NCBI GenBank assembly: GCA_965153355.1 | Contig: OZ231127.1 | Coordinates: 89,218,001 to 89,282,000, forward strand | Direction of reading: 5' to 3' | From: Flaccisagitta enflata | Taxonomy: Eukaryota; Chaetognatha; Sagittoidea; Aphragmophora | DNA length: 64,000 nucleotides | Shown: piece after piece, positions 1-10,511 of the stretch | Layout of the letters: each line of letters begins with the position of its first letter | How positions within the stretch are numbered: position 1 is the stretch's first letter | Program-made: the position numbers and the translations under genes | The notes under the pieces: generated by a model | Database searches by the model: none | What the model was told of the DNA's origin: nothing | What the model saw: the letters and a program-made list of their open reading frames with translations, nothing else

Positions 1-52
1 TACAGGTTCGACAGTACACCTACAAATACAAATACACACATGCACACACACA

Positions 53-178
<126 letters not shown>

Positions 179-443
179 TTCGCAACCAAGCAAGCACACA
201 CACACAAACACGCATGCACATTGATCACAAATATTCAGTCACCCATGTGCACACAGAGACGATTTCACCATTCCTCAAATCGCACCCTTCCCCGTGTGTC
301 TGTCTGTGTGTCTGTCTGTCGGTGTGTCTGTCTGTCTGTCTGTCTGTGTGTCTGTCTGTCTGCCTGTTTACGTTCTCTTTCTGTCTGTCCTATTTATTCA
401 TAATCAGCGGATCACATACACTTGAGTATTCTTGTCCGTCATC

Positions 444-660
444 ATGGTTTCCAACACCAGATTAGTCGAGTACATGGAAGCGGAAGATCGACTGAAGGAG
501 TTTGTCGACGAGAAGACTCGTGAAGCACTTCGTCAACGAGCCTTGAAGCGGCAAGGCATCCTCAACGCACCACCAGCCATTGGAGCCTTCGATCAAATCA
601 AGCACGACGAGACGGAAGCCAGGCTCAAAAACAACATCTTCAACATCTGCGCCAAAATAG
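444..660 (+). CDS. Candidate exon E1 of an unrecognised plus-strand gene
   Basis: Open for 72 codons from ATG 444, with an in-frame TGA upstream at 423-425, so 444 is a plausible start. The peptide is charged and helical (it includes VEYMEAEDRLKEFVDEK and APPAIGAFDQIKHDE) and has none of the composition bias of the surrounding repeats. It ends at a GT (donor gttggt at 661, a weak consensus) in phase 1, and a GTT microsatellite begins 17 bp later. Joining to E2 and E3 keeps the frame open. I do not recognise the family; it may be a coiled-coil or ciliary-type protein, but that is only an impression from composition. Confidence 0.55.
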
Positions 661-677
661 GTTGGTTAATTAGTTGG

Positions 678-678
678 G

Positions 679-767
<89 letters not shown>
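678..767. repeat. (GTT)n microsatellite
   Basis: Pure GTT tract inside the putative intron after E1, starting 17 bp after the donor. Confidence 0.95.
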
Positions 768-768
<1 letters not shown>

Positions 769-802
769 GCTTGGATTCTTGTTTTTGTCGCTGTTGTCAA
801 AG

Positions 803-823
803 GAGTTCAGTCAACGGGCAAAG
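803..823 (+). CDS. Candidate 21-nt micro-exon E2
   Basis: Flanked by an AG acceptor (tcaaag) and a gtaaat donor. It carries phase 1 in and phase 1 out, so E1-E2-E3 reads through without a stop (IGVQSTGKGE across the junctions). It is small and could be chance; phase agreement on both sides is the only support. Confidence 0.3.
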
Positions 824-840
824 GTAAATTACTTGTAAAT

Positions 841-842
841 GG

Positions 843-939
<97 letters not shown>

Positions 940-983
940 CTTCTTCTTCTTCTTCTTCTTCTTCTTCTTCTTCTTCTTCTTCT

Positions 984-1018
<35 letters not shown>

Positions 1019-1032
1019 TTCTTCCTCTCCTT

Positions 1033-1062
<30 letters not shown>
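841..1062. repeat. (GTT)n followed by (CTT)n
   Basis: Compound tract: GTT to about 939, then CTT with a few interruptions. It starts 17 bp after the E2 donor and shows no coding signal. Confidence 0.95.
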
Positions 1063-1063
<1 letters not shown>

Positions 1064-1159
1064 ATCCCCTTATTCTAGCGCATAGAGAAATCTTGCCACC
1101 GCAATTAGTGAGTCATAGGCGCCCACGGCCTCACGAAATGAACTCTCGTTCGTTTTCAG

Positions 1160-1223
1160 GTGAAATCTACGGTGGTTTCCTGATCGGACTTCGCATGGAC
1201 CCAAAATTCCATCACATGCAAAA
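1160..1223 (+). CDS. Candidate exon E3
   Basis: Acceptor cgttttcag at 1151-1159 is good. Phase 1 in gives GEIYGGFLIGLRMDPKFH; phase 0 out at AAG with donor gtggaa, which is weak. Without splicing the frame stops 7 codons later. The peptide is ordinary in composition. No family recognised. Confidence 0.45.
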
Positions 1224-1314
1224 GGTGGAACTAATGTCCTGAGAGTTGTTTGACAAGTTGAAACAAACTCGACTAACTCATTACAAATCTACATCTTTAC
1301 CTACCCTTTGTCAG

Positions 1315-1367
1315 GGCAAGACGTTCTTCTCGAACAAAAAATTGGAGACTGATATATTCGAGTTTCT
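1315..1367 (+). CDS. Candidate exon E4
   Basis: Acceptor tttgtcag and strong donor gtacgt bound 53 nt. Phase 0 in continues E3 (peptide GKTFFSNKKLETDIFEFL), phase 2 out. The next candidate exon (E5) joins E4 without a stop, but then E6 closes. Either a further exon lies between E4 and E5 or these belong to different transcripts. Confidence 0.4.
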
Positions 1368-1505
1368 GTACGTCTTTTTGACTCAATTCGTTTGGCTTCT
1401 CTACGATTGCAGAGGTGACGAGAACGAGATGAATACAATCATTCTGGAAATTTCATATAACTTTATAAGATGCATTAGTGTTAATTAATGACCAAAATGT
1501 AGATA

Positions 1506-2080
1506 AAAATTGGATAAAGCTCTTTACATGCTCTCTACATGCGGTGACGGACAACTTGTCATCACGCCCTTTTTAAAAATCCATGACACTACTAGTAGCA
1601 GAGACAGTCAGACCATTCTCTCTTATGAAACGCGCTTTATTCGGCGTTACAAACCTCGGCTTAATGTCTTGAAGTTGTGAATACTCATCAGTCCATATTT
1701 TCAACAAAAGTCCATCTATCCACAGTACACACATTGGGAGCTCCCTCTATGATGATCGTTACACTTTAACTGTCATTTTTTGAATATCTTGGCCTTTATC
1801 CACATGCCAGATCATTCTTTCCCATATTCCAAAATCTCCAAGGATTCTCTCTCCATCTTCTCTGTGCCTTACTATGGACTTAATATGCATACTATGTCTT
1901 TATGTGATTTCAAATATGCTACTCTTTCCTAAGTCGTCATTTACAATTGTGATTTAATTACTTTTACCATTTTTGTTGCCTAGATTTGTCTCTGATGAGC
2001 TAATTTGCGAAACATGTAAGAAAAAAACTATTTTTAAATGTCATTTCAAACAATTTGTGTAAAGAGCTTTATCCAATTTT
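1506..2080. mobile_element. Short inverted-repeat (MITE-like) element
   Basis: Matching termini in inverted orientation at 1506-1529 and 2057-2080 (core TTGGATAAAGCTCTTTACA). No coding capacity. Direct copies of caaaatgtagataaa lie at about 1492 and 2122, just outside the element, and may be a target duplication or part of the element. Confidence 0.6.
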
Positions 2081-2444
2081 CATTACAACGATTCACATCA
2101 TTGAAACTTCTTTTTTTTTTCAAAATGTAGATAAATCCTGTAAAAACGAATATCATTGGACTAACAAAGTTTATGTACCATCACCATCCTCAAAATATTG
2201 GATTCTTCTTACTTCCCACTATTCTGCTCTGTTTTAAGACAGTAAATTGTTGACGATTCGACGAAAAGTGGCCGAAATTTTCCGAACTGAAATGTTCAAT
2301 TTTGGGGCGAGGAAGATTCACGCGAAATCCACTTATAGAGATGTCATCGTTAGTACATCTCAAAGTCAAATTCAAACTTTGCTTTTATGTCATCATCAGT
2401 ACATTTCAATCATCGCTTGTATAAGACATTTACGAACATAACAT

Positions 2445-2660
2445 TCAACAACTGTCTGACATTTAGGCGGAAAAATACCTTAGCATAAAAAGAACAGAAA
2501 CTATACTTCTAGTTGGCCCAATGAGATAAAATTTTAACTGAAGAGTGACACCTTTGAGATACTACAGTAGAAATTTCATCACACTGGGTTGACTAGAAGT
2601 ATGCTTTTCAAACATTTTGCCATCTATTGTTTTTCCGCCTAATTGTCAGACAGGTGTTAC
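2445..2660. mobile_element. Small palindromic MITE-like element
   Basis: Inverted termini around TTAGGCGGAAAAA (2463-2475) and TTTTTCCGCCTAA (about 2630-2642), extended by GTCTGAC/GTCAGAC and an inner pair ACTTCTAGTTGG / TTGACTAGAAGT. Non-coding. The outer flanks carry a direct repeat of about 17 bp (acatttacgaacat-like) that could be a target duplication. Confidence 0.6.
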
Positions 2661-2821
2661 GTACATTTACAAACATGACTAATCGGACAAAACATATTGG
2701 TTAGACCATTTTACAAACTTAGCTTCTACGACGTGACATGATGTAACATGTGAACTTAAATACGCGACGTAGCTGACATCTGACATGTCTGATCAACTTG
2801 GTCTTTCCATCTATTTTACAG

Positions 2822-2871
2822 GAGGGCGTTGTTAGCCGTCATCCGACCGAACAATGGGCCCCACCACAAAG
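2822..2871 (+). CDS. Candidate exon E5
   Basis: Excellent acceptor (ctattttacag) and donor (gtaatt) around 50 nt. Read as EGVVSRHPTEQWAPPQ it leaves phase 2 and joins E6 in an open frame; the alternative frame suits E4 but not E6. I prefer the reading that continues into E6 and E7. Confidence 0.45.
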
Positions 2872-3078
2872 GTAATTGTAATGTTCTTTGTTTCGCCAAT
2901 CAATATGTTCATGCTTCACCACTCCTTTCAGAACCTAAGATTGCTAGATACAATCGTAACCGATCGCATAGCCTCCTAACACGGTATAGCCCACGCAGGC
3001 ACGCACGCGCACCATTCATTTCATTCATTCATTCATTCAGTGATTCACCACTACGCTGAATATTGTTCATTTGTTCAG

Positions 3079-3250
3079 GCAATTGGAGGAGGAGTGGACG
3101 CGTCGGCCGAGGAAAAAGCTATTAACAGCGAACTCTATCGCCGTGAAAAACTACGCGGACAAGTTGCTCGGAAAAACAAAAGAGGAAATGAAACGCCTCG
3201 ACATATTCGCCGATGACGCACCGCCAATGACATCGACTATTTCATTGTTG
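3079..3250 (+). CDS. Candidate exon E6
   Basis: Acceptor ttgttcag, donor gtcagt (C at +3, so weak). With phase 2 in from E5 the frame is open for 57 codons with a lysine- and glutamate-rich helical peptide (it includes NYADKLLGKTKEEMKRL and an acidic FADDAPP). It leaves phase 0, which suits E7. No family recognised. Confidence 0.5.
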
Positions 3251-4990
3251 GTCAGTCTTCGCTTTACAGTCAGTTTGTGCATCATTTGTACCTTTTGTTT
3301 TGTACGATGCAGAGTACTAAATGAGAAAGCGAGCGAATGTAAGAGGTACGGGGCGTTAAAACCTAATTTGCATATCGCACTTTTTCAAGAGAAAACGAAA
3401 TAGTACCATTTGTGAATATGAAACATGGATAGAGGATATTCACTCGTTTATTTTAACACTCTTTGAGTAATATTTCTGTTGCTGGGAGAGAAAACGAAAG
3501 ACCTGGTGGTATTTGGCCGACGACGTTTTACTTTTAGTGAAGGAGATTTAAAATGTTTGCTTGAAAGATTATATTTATGAAAACAGCGCTCCACGGCGTT
3601 ATAACCTTGGATCTTGGATCTTCCTGACACGACTGGCGCAGTTGGGCTTTTGATGTGTCGTATTCGGACGATTTAGGTGTCACGTGGCCCTCTGCCGGTT
3701 CCACTGCCATATCGGTGTGATCGGACGTCGGAGGGCGCAGCGCATTGCCGCATGTAATAACTTTCGAGCTAAGATTAAGAAGAACTAACTCTCGAATTAT
3801 CATGAGCCAGAAATGTTCAAAGGGATCAGGAAGGCAACTGAGAAATATCACAATTTGTAAAATATACAGACAGGCTGCCACGGAGGAAATTGCGGTCTTC
3901 GCAAACTACAGCAACTACGCTAAGAATCAGATCTAAATTTGTTTTTCAAAAGGCGCCTCCTTGTCCGCGTTTTGCGAAATCTCGCGCAGTCCGTATTGCA
4001 TCTTAATCACAATGTAAAGATCAGTGGACTTGCACTTTGCGTGGGTGAAAAAAAAAAGTTCACATAGAGGAACACAGTTTTTTTTAAAGAAAACTAGACC
4101 CTTGACCGCATCAGACAGCACTTTTTTTTTACCTTATTCTTCGCACATTACTACATAAAAAAAATAAGAAGCCAAATATGTAAAATATGAAGGTTGGCAG
4201 TTGAACCTGCTCAAAACGCTGATTGTTTAAGCAAAACATGGCGTTCTTTACCATTTTAGAAAGCCAGAACACAGATGATCACGTTGCTGCAATCAGAGTT
4301 CAAAAAAGTTATCATTTAGTACATTTTTAGCCTATTTGAAATACGTCTCTCTCTTTTTTGCAGGAAATTCGAATCTCCACTTTTTAAAGAATAGTTTCCA
4401 CAGAGAAAACGCTTTGTTTGGCAAAGCTGAAACTCTCTCAAAATAAGGTTCTGACCATGGCCTTTCAGCTTGTGTATAAATCAAAGCAGGTTTTGTTTCC
4501 GCAAAACTGTAGTAGTATGTAAAAGTTAAGCTATCAATTTTGTAGTGCTGCTCTCTCTTTTCTTTCTGCTTTGTCATTGGTGCTTTGAAAACTGTTCTGT
4601 TTTCTGATTGGTTGAATTTGCCATTCTTCCTTTCTAAGCAGTTCGCTTCAACCAATCAGATAAGCTCTTTCATATTTTCATATTTTCTTGCCAATGAGAA
4701 GGCAGGAAAGAAGAAAAACAGATGAACAGAAGGCCTTGGCGATGAGCAGGCAAATCAATGTTTTTAAAAGTTTTTTAATCGTTATTTTCTGATACTATCC
4801 CTCGAACAAATAACTTGAAAAGCACAAACTAACCTATTTATGCTATTACCTTCCATTTAAAAAAAGAATTGTGTTAATACTCGCCTCCATTCAAATTCTA
4901 TCAAAAGTCTAAGAAAACTAAAAGCAACTTTACAATGTGTTAATCCCTGGTTGTAGTAGCTGTTCCTCTTTCTGCAGACACTACTGAAAT
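3251..4990. other. Stretch without a supported gene
   Basis: Ordinary AT-rich sequence. The only coding hint is on the minus strand at 3606-3710. I see no terminal repeats or simple repeats of note. Confidence 0.5.
3606..3710 (-). CDS. Weak candidate minus-strand first exon
   Basis: From ATG at 3710-3708 there are 35 codons of balanced composition (MAVEPAEGHVTPKSSEYD at the start) ending at AAG before gttata, a poor donor. It lies opposite the plus-strand gene fragments. There is no downstream partner exon that I can identify, so this may be chance. Confidence 0.25.
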
Positions 4991-5006
4991 ACAACGCAGA
5001 ACTCAA

Positions 5007-5100
5007 TTTTTAGTCGCGTGCACGCGACTCTACAACCCACTCTGTCCGTCTGTCGGTCGGTTGGTCGGTCCGTCAATCTGTCGGTAACCCTTAGCTTTTT
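5007..5100 (-). mobile_element. Family A hairpin element, 3' part
   Basis: Reverse orientation: the conserved TTTTTAGTCGCG...CGCGACTCTA hairpin end followed by GTCC/GGTC-rich filler. The other terminus (GCCGGATACACGGC) is missing, so this copy is partial or decayed. Confidence 0.55.
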
Positions 5101-5282
5101 TTGTCGAATTACGCCATTTTAAGTCATTTTAGGTTGTTTTGATTAATTTAAAGTTAATTTAAGTCAATTGACATTTAGTCTCTTAGTCTTTTGGTCTTTA
5201 GTGTATTAGTCTTGTAGTCTTTTGGTCTAATAGTCTTAATAACCGCACGCGACTGTAAGGTGTTGGCCTTGTTCATATACAG

Positions 5283-5474
5283 AGAGAGTCCGCGTCGGAG
5301 GATCTTCTGCGCTGTCTGCAGACTCAACTCAAAGGCGTTGGAATTCTGGGGGATTCTTTGTTCGCTTTCGATCCTGAAACGATGAAAAGACTCAAAAAGA
5401 AGACCAAGAATCCCGAAATATTGCTCTACAGTTATTTGGAAACAGAAGATCAACCCAGGAAAACAACAGCAACG
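5283..5474 (+). CDS. Candidate exon E7 with tandemly duplicated 3' edge
   Basis: Acceptor catatacag, donor ACG|gtaaag; 192 nt, phase 0 in and out, in frame with E6. The peptide (it includes GVGILGDSLFAFDPETMKR and EILLYSYLETED) looks like a folded domain of ordinary composition; family unknown. The last ~70 nt of the exon plus its splice donor are repeated twice more downstream with a 93-bp period (donors at 5475, 5568 and 5661). Reading through the first donor meets a stop within 6 codons, so the extra copies are more likely intronic decoys than extra coding repeats. Confidence 0.6.
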
Positions 5475-5674
5475 GTAAAGCCAAAACTGTAACTTTGTAA
5501 GAATCCCGAAAGATTGCTCTACAGTTATTTGGAAACAGAAGATCAACCCAGGAAAACAACTGCAACGGTAAGGCCAAAACAGTAACTTTGTAAGAATCCC
5601 GAAAGATTGCTCTACAGTTATTTGGAAACAGAAGATCAACTCAAGAAAACAATGGCGACGGTAAGGCCAAAACT
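5405..5674 (+). repeat. 93-bp tandem repeat carrying an exon end and splice donor
   Basis: Three copies, each with the block AATCCCGAAA...GGAAACAGAAGATCAA and a donor (gtaaag, gtaagg, gtaagg). Copies differ by only a few substitutions, so the duplication is recent. Confidence 0.9.
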
Positions 5675-5708
5675 TTGTGTCATAGTTTGAACGTGTGCAC
5701 AAGGGTGC

Positions 5709-5889
5709 GCACACACACGCACACGCTCACACACGCACACGCACACACACACACGCACACACACATGCACATGCACACGCACACAATGATGGTTTGCCTG
5801 TCTGCTTGTCTATCTTACTGTCTTTCTAACTTTTTAGCTATCTGTCTGTCGGTTTGTTCATCTGTCTTTCCGTCTGTCTGTCTATGAAC

Positions 5890-5978
<89 letters not shown>

Positions 5979-5982
5979 TCTT
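5709..5982. repeat. Compound microsatellite: CA, TGTC, CT
   Basis: CA-rich to 5784, TGTC-rich 5797-5886, pure CT about 5891-5982. The CT run is followed by an AG at 6031-6032, and a short open stretch to TGA at 6084 would be in phase with E7, but support is poor. Confidence 0.9.
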
Positions 5983-6197
5983 AATATCTCACCCAATCTA
6001 CTTGCATTGATGCCACCTTTTGGCCTGCAAAGACTGACCTTGGATCCAAGTGGCTCGACGTCATTAATTTCTTTTCTGGAACATGACTTCGGTGCTGCTC
6101 TGTCTCCACTTTAAGAAAAAAAGAGCATCCGCTGCTCTGTTTTATTTTAAGAGAAGAAGAAAAAAAGAGCATCTGCTGCTCTGTCTCGCTTTAAGAG

Positions 6198-6324
6198 AAC
6201 AAGGCCAAGTAGGCCAATAAGGTGCGATGTGTGGATTGTCGAACGAATGCGTTACAGACGGACGGACCAACCGACCAACCGACAGACAGAGTCAGTAATA
6301 GAGGTGCTTTGTCGCACATAAAAA
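6198..6324 (+). mobile_element. Family A' hairpin element
   Basis: Starts AACAAGGCCAAGTAGGCC, contains a GGAC/CCAAC-rich middle, ends with the hairpin GGTGC-TTTGTC-GCAC(A) followed by TAAAAA. Same architecture as family A but different hairpin sequence. A second full copy is at 11788-11932. Confidence 0.7.
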
Positions 6325-6730
6325 GAAACAAGCCCAAGCACACTGTTTGGAGTGGTTTTATTTAGCGAAAAAAAGGCAATATTTTTCTCATTGATTACAA
6401 CCAAGTTCTCTGCAGAGATTGTATACATTCCTATGGAAGAGAAAAAAATTTTCATTGCCGCCTTTTGCCACGGAAATTTTTACATCACTGTGTGGAGAAT
6501 TGAATAAGGAACCCAGATATATAGTCTCATGGTCCAGTTTTGGCTAGCCTTTGCGTAAATCCACATGGAAATCTCATTGCAACTCAGCGATCCGTTTCTG
6601 CTGATGGCGAGCGCCGATCTCAGTGAGTCAGAACTGAGATCATCATCGATTCTAGCATCGCCGGTTTGTGTAAACCAGCGGCATTCGCCATTGTATGTTA
6701 ACAGCTATTCAGTTTGATCATAATAAATAA

Positions 6731-6902
6731 TAAAGCCGGATACACGGCAATCCAGTTGCGGACGGTTGGGCAGGAGCAGTAATGAAAAAAACACTCAGAA
6801 TTCAAAAATGTGACGGACAGACCAACGGACCGACGGACGGACCAACCTACCAACCTACCGACTGACATGGCAAGGTGTAGAGTCGCGTGTCCACGACTAA
6901 AA
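6731..6902 (+). mobile_element. Family A hairpin element, full length
   Basis: Starts at GCCGGATACACGGC (itself a hairpin), carries the conserved GGGCAGGAGCAGT block and a GGAC/GACC repeat, ends GAGTCGCG...CACGACTAAAA. About 170 bp, no coding capacity, no inverted terminal repeats. Confidence 0.75.
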
Positions 6903-7039
6903 GTTATGATTTTTAATAGAATATAGATAAGGATATATCTTCATGATGACGATGATGGAAATAAATGTATGTCATATTATCAAATTAAGGGATATTGGAA
7001 AAAATTTATCATTTAAGTCAATTTTGTTATTTATGTTAT

Positions 7040-7163
7040 GTAAAGTCGGCCTTGTTGTCACTTTTGTCATCTTGTTACTTTTGTCACTTTTGTTACTTTA
7101 GTCACTTTAATCACTTTAGTCACTTTAGTCACTTTACTCACTTTAATCACTTTAATCACTTTT
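7040..7163. repeat. Degenerate octamer array (TTTTGTCA-like), left part
   Basis: Tandem variants of TTTGTCAC/TTTAGTCAC. The same orientation of repeat resumes at 10512 on the other side of the foldback element, so the element appears to be inserted within one array. Confidence 0.8.
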
Positions 7164-7791
7164 CACACTTCGAAAGACTTCGGAAGAAGCCTCATGAAAA
7201 TACCATGTCATGAGACTTTGCATGGAGTTCATGAATACTATGGAGGAGGTCGGAAAAATAGGGGCAAAAAAATTTGTATTGTAGGAGTACAGTAAATGCC
7301 ACTTAACGTCAATGCACAAATTATATCGCTTTTGGTAAAATCTCACTGATTCTGATTGTTTCATTACCTACAAGTGCTTTTTTCTCAATGCCTTACTTGT
7401 CCTCAATATGTCCCAGAGTATTGACAGACTAGTCCTAGTTGTCCTACAGTTGTTCCAGACTTGTCCTTAAGTTGTCCTAAAAGTGTAAGTAACTTACTCT
7501 AAGATATCAAGAAAACCAAAATTTTTTATAAAAAATGTTTGTTTTTATCATAATTGTTTGGAATTGTCCAAGAGATGTCCAAGAGTTTTCCTAAAATTGT
7601 CCTTGAATTGTCCCAGTTGTCCTAAACTGAGCCTGATGTTGTCCTAATTACCCTGAGGTTGAACATGTTGTCATAAAGTTATTCCAGAGTTTCCCCAGAC
7701 TTAAAACAGTTTTTCTACAGCCTCATGTCTACCTTCTCAAGGCTCAAATATGCTCTCTTAGACCCCCAGTTCCAAATCAGCCTATTAGGTA

Positions 7792-8195
7792 GTGGCCCCA
7801 ATGGGAACACAGTTGTGCAGAACACAGGGGGACTTTTGTTCGTCTATCTGTTCATCGATTAACCATCCATCCCCCCATTCAGCCTCTCAGGCCTCAAATC
7901 TGGCCTGTCACGTCTCAAATCTGGCTTCCCAGGCCTCCATTAGGGCCTCTCAGGCCTCAAATTGGGCCCCTCAGGCCTCAAATTAAGCCCATCAGGCCTC
8001 AAATTGGGCCTCTCCTGCCTCTAACTAAGCCTCTCAGGTTTTAAACTAGACCTCTAATTAGGTCTCTCAGGCCTCAAATCAGTCCTTATGGCCTTTCTAG
8101 CCTCGGGAAAGCTTAAGATTCTTGAAGGCCTTCAATCAACCCTCTATACTATCTCAACTTTTTCAGGTTCTACAGCACTTTGTCCCCTTTGTAGT
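7792..8195. mobile_element. Family II element, decayed copy
   Basis: Left end resembles GAACACAGGGGGACTTTTGT; the inner GGCCTCAAAT minisatellite and a degraded right end (ttctacagcactttgtcccc) match the better copies at 8600-8984 and 28901-29414. Confidence 0.5.
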
Positions 8196-8430
8196 TTTTC
8201 TGAGAGAAAACATCTTTTTTGGTTAAGCCTGTCAAATTAGGCTAGATATTCTGTAGAAATAAACAAGTTTTTCACTAAAGATTCACAAAATGTTGCTAAG
8301 AATGTATTTATAAACTTTTTTGTAGGTTTTACATGTCAAAAAAATTAAGAACAATTTAAGAGAATTTGAGCTTCAAAACAGCAAAAAATTTAAGACAATC
8401 CAGTCTGAGTTCAAAATATGATCGCTTATA

Positions 8431-8500
8431 AAAACAAGGCCGGATACACAGCTACCCCAGTTGTGTGCCTGTGGGCAGGAGCAGTGCTAGAGAGGGTCAC
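8431..8500 (+). mobile_element. Family A element, 5' end only
   Basis: AAACAAGGCCGGATACACAG and GGGCAGGAGCAGT are present, but the sequence then passes into family II flank and the 3' hairpin is absent. Confidence 0.5.
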
Positions 8501-8599
8501 AAGAGCATTTATGCAGGAGCTGTGGGCTCGACAGGTCACCCAAGGGCAATATGCGGTCAGCGATACCCAAAGCCCTGTGAATTGGAGTGGGAGGAAGCA

Positions 8600-8984
8600 G
8601 GGCAGCGGCCCCGAAGGGGACATTGCAATGTCCTGAAGAACACAGGGGGACTTATGTTCGTCCATCTATTCATCCATCCATCAGTCCGTCCATTTGTCTC
8701 CCCCTGGCCCTCTCAGGCCTGAAGTCTGCCCTATCAGGCCTGAAACCCGCCCTTTCAGGCCTGAGAGGGCAGATTCAAGGCTGGAAAGGGCAGATTTCAG
8801 GCTTGAGAGGGTAGATTTCAAGCCTGGAAGAGCAGATTTTAGGCCGGTTAAGGCAGATTTTGTTCCTAAGAGGACCAGGGGGGACGGACAAACAGACAAA
8901 CAGATGGACAGATGAACGGACAGTTGGACAAACAAAAGTCCCCCTGTGTTCTACAGGACTTTATCCCCTTTGGGGCCGCTGCCC
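8600..8984. mobile_element. Family II inverted-repeat element
   Basis: Termini GGGCAGCGGCCCCGAAGGGG (left) and the reverse complement ending CCCCTTTGGGGCCGCTGCCC (right), continuing inward with AACACAGGGGGACTT / AAGTCCCCCTGTGTT. Terminal repeats are about 60 bp. The core is a GGCCTGA-type minisatellite. About 80 bp of flank on one side (8520-8600) is also shared with the copy at 28901-29492, so the true element may be longer. Confidence 0.7.
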
Positions 8985-8996
8985 AAAAAGCTCAAG

Positions 8997-9650
8997 AACG
9001 CCAAACAAGCAATAGTTGCAAAAGCATTAGATGGTCAGCGGTAACCGCGTCCTGCCTAAGTATGTTGTGCTTGAAGTTTAAGGGGGAGCAGGGCAGCGGT
9101 CTCAACGGGGTCGATGACCTATGATTTCACACATGGGGAATTTTTTCCTTCTTCTCCTCTGCCCCTCCTCTCTCAGATCCCAGTCTTTAAGCTCAATATC
9201 CAGTCTTGAAGCCCAGTCTGGAGGCTCAAATCCCAGCCTTGAGGCCCAAATCCTAGCCTCCTAGCCTGAAGGCTCAAATCTTAGCCTTGAGGTTGGGATC
9301 TTGGCCTCTTGGCTAGCATTAGGACCTCAAGGCTGAAATTTTGGCTTCATGGCTGGGATCTGGCCTCCAGGCTAGGATTTGGGACTAGAGGCTAGAATTT
9401 TGGCCTCAAGACTGAGAATTGGGCCTCAAGACTGAGATTTGGGCCTCAAGACTAGAATTTGGGCCTCGAGACTAGGATCTGAAAGGGGGGGACGTAGAAA
9501 ATGAACAATAGTTGCAAAAGTGTAAGATGGTAAGCCGTACCCATGCCCTGCCTGAGTAGGTTTTGATTAAAATTCGAGGGCAGTGGTCCCTAAGGGGCCG
9601 ATGACCTATGCTTTCTCACATGAGGAAAATTTCCTTCTCCTTCTAGTGGT
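8997..9650 (+). repeat. Duplicated 150-bp block around a minisatellite
   Basis: The block ACAATAGTTGCAAAAG...GATGACCTATG...TTTCCTTCTTCTCC occurs at about 9007-9160 and again at 9503-9650, separated by GGCCTCAAGACTGGGATTT-type repeats. Confidence 0.7.
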
Positions 9651-10511
9651 TGGGATTTGGGCCTTTGAGCTGAGATTTAGGTCTTTTGGTAGGGGTATTG
9701 GGCCTCAGGGCTGGATTTTGTTCTTGAAGTCAGGAGTTGGGCTTTTAGGCTGGGATTTGGGCCTTAAGGATGGTATTTGGGCCTCAAGCCTGGATTTCGT
9801 ACTTTAGGCTGGGATTCAACTTTGAGGCTGGGATTTTGTCCTTGAGACTGGGATATGGACCTGGAATCCAGAGTTTGGGCAGAGTTGAGTAGAAGTCAAT
9901 AAAATTTGACAGAATTTGGCCAAATTTGGCAGAATTCTTTTCTGAATTTGATAGAATTTGGTCAAATTTGGTCAAATTTGCTCAAATTTGGCTGAATTTG
10001 ACAATTGGGACAAGCTTTGGACAAGTCTAGGACCAGTGATAAGTTCTAGGACAAATTAAGGACAATTCTAGGACAAGTCTAGGACAATTCTTGGACAATT
10101 CTAGAAAGATTAATGAACATTTTTTTTAAAAACTTTGGGCCAAAAGGGAATTTTCATGATATTTCGGAATAAGATACTTACACTTTTAAGTTAACTTGAG
10201 GACAAGTCTGGAGTAACTGTAGGACAACTAGGACTAGTCCTTCAATGCTCTGGGACATGTTAAGAACAAGTAAGGACATGTTAAGAACAAGTAAGGAGCA
10301 CCTGAAGGTCATTAAACAATCAGAATCAGTTGGATTTTACCAAAAAAGATACAATTTGTTCATTGACTTTAGGTGGCATTTACTGTACTCCTACAATACG
10401 GATTTTTTTGCCCTTATTTTTTCGACCTCCTCCATAGTGTTGATGAACACCATGCAAAGTCTCGTGACATGGTATTTTCATGAGGCTTCTTCCGAAGTCT
10501 TTCGAAGTGTG

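Larger units (their letters stand above)
7164..10511. mobile_element. Large foldback element, about 3.3 kb
   Basis: Arms of roughly 500 bp in inverted orientation: about 7164-7680 and 10010-10511. The arms match closely; for instance the antisense frame of the left arm and the sense frame of the right arm both encode WHLLYSYNT and TWYFHEASSEVFRS. The inner parts of the arms are rich in GTCC/GGAC-type short repeats. The loop carries GGCCTCAAATCTGGCC-type minisatellites (7870-8130 and 9150-9860) and a family II element. No transposase is visible; the arm frames look incidental. Confidence 0.75.

Noticed and set aside
679-1242. Long poly-leucine/valine open frames over GTT and CTT tracts
   Set aside because: Produced by trinucleotide repeats, which stay open in several frames; no other coding evidence.
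6033-6086. Possible terminal exon after E7 behind the long CT tract
   Set aside because: Phase fits and it ends in TGA, but it is only 17 codons, with no homology and an equally open antisense frame.
5981-6120. Possible third lipocalin exon on the minus strand
   Set aside because: An open antisense frame exists, but no lipocalin motif and no matching splice phase could be shown.
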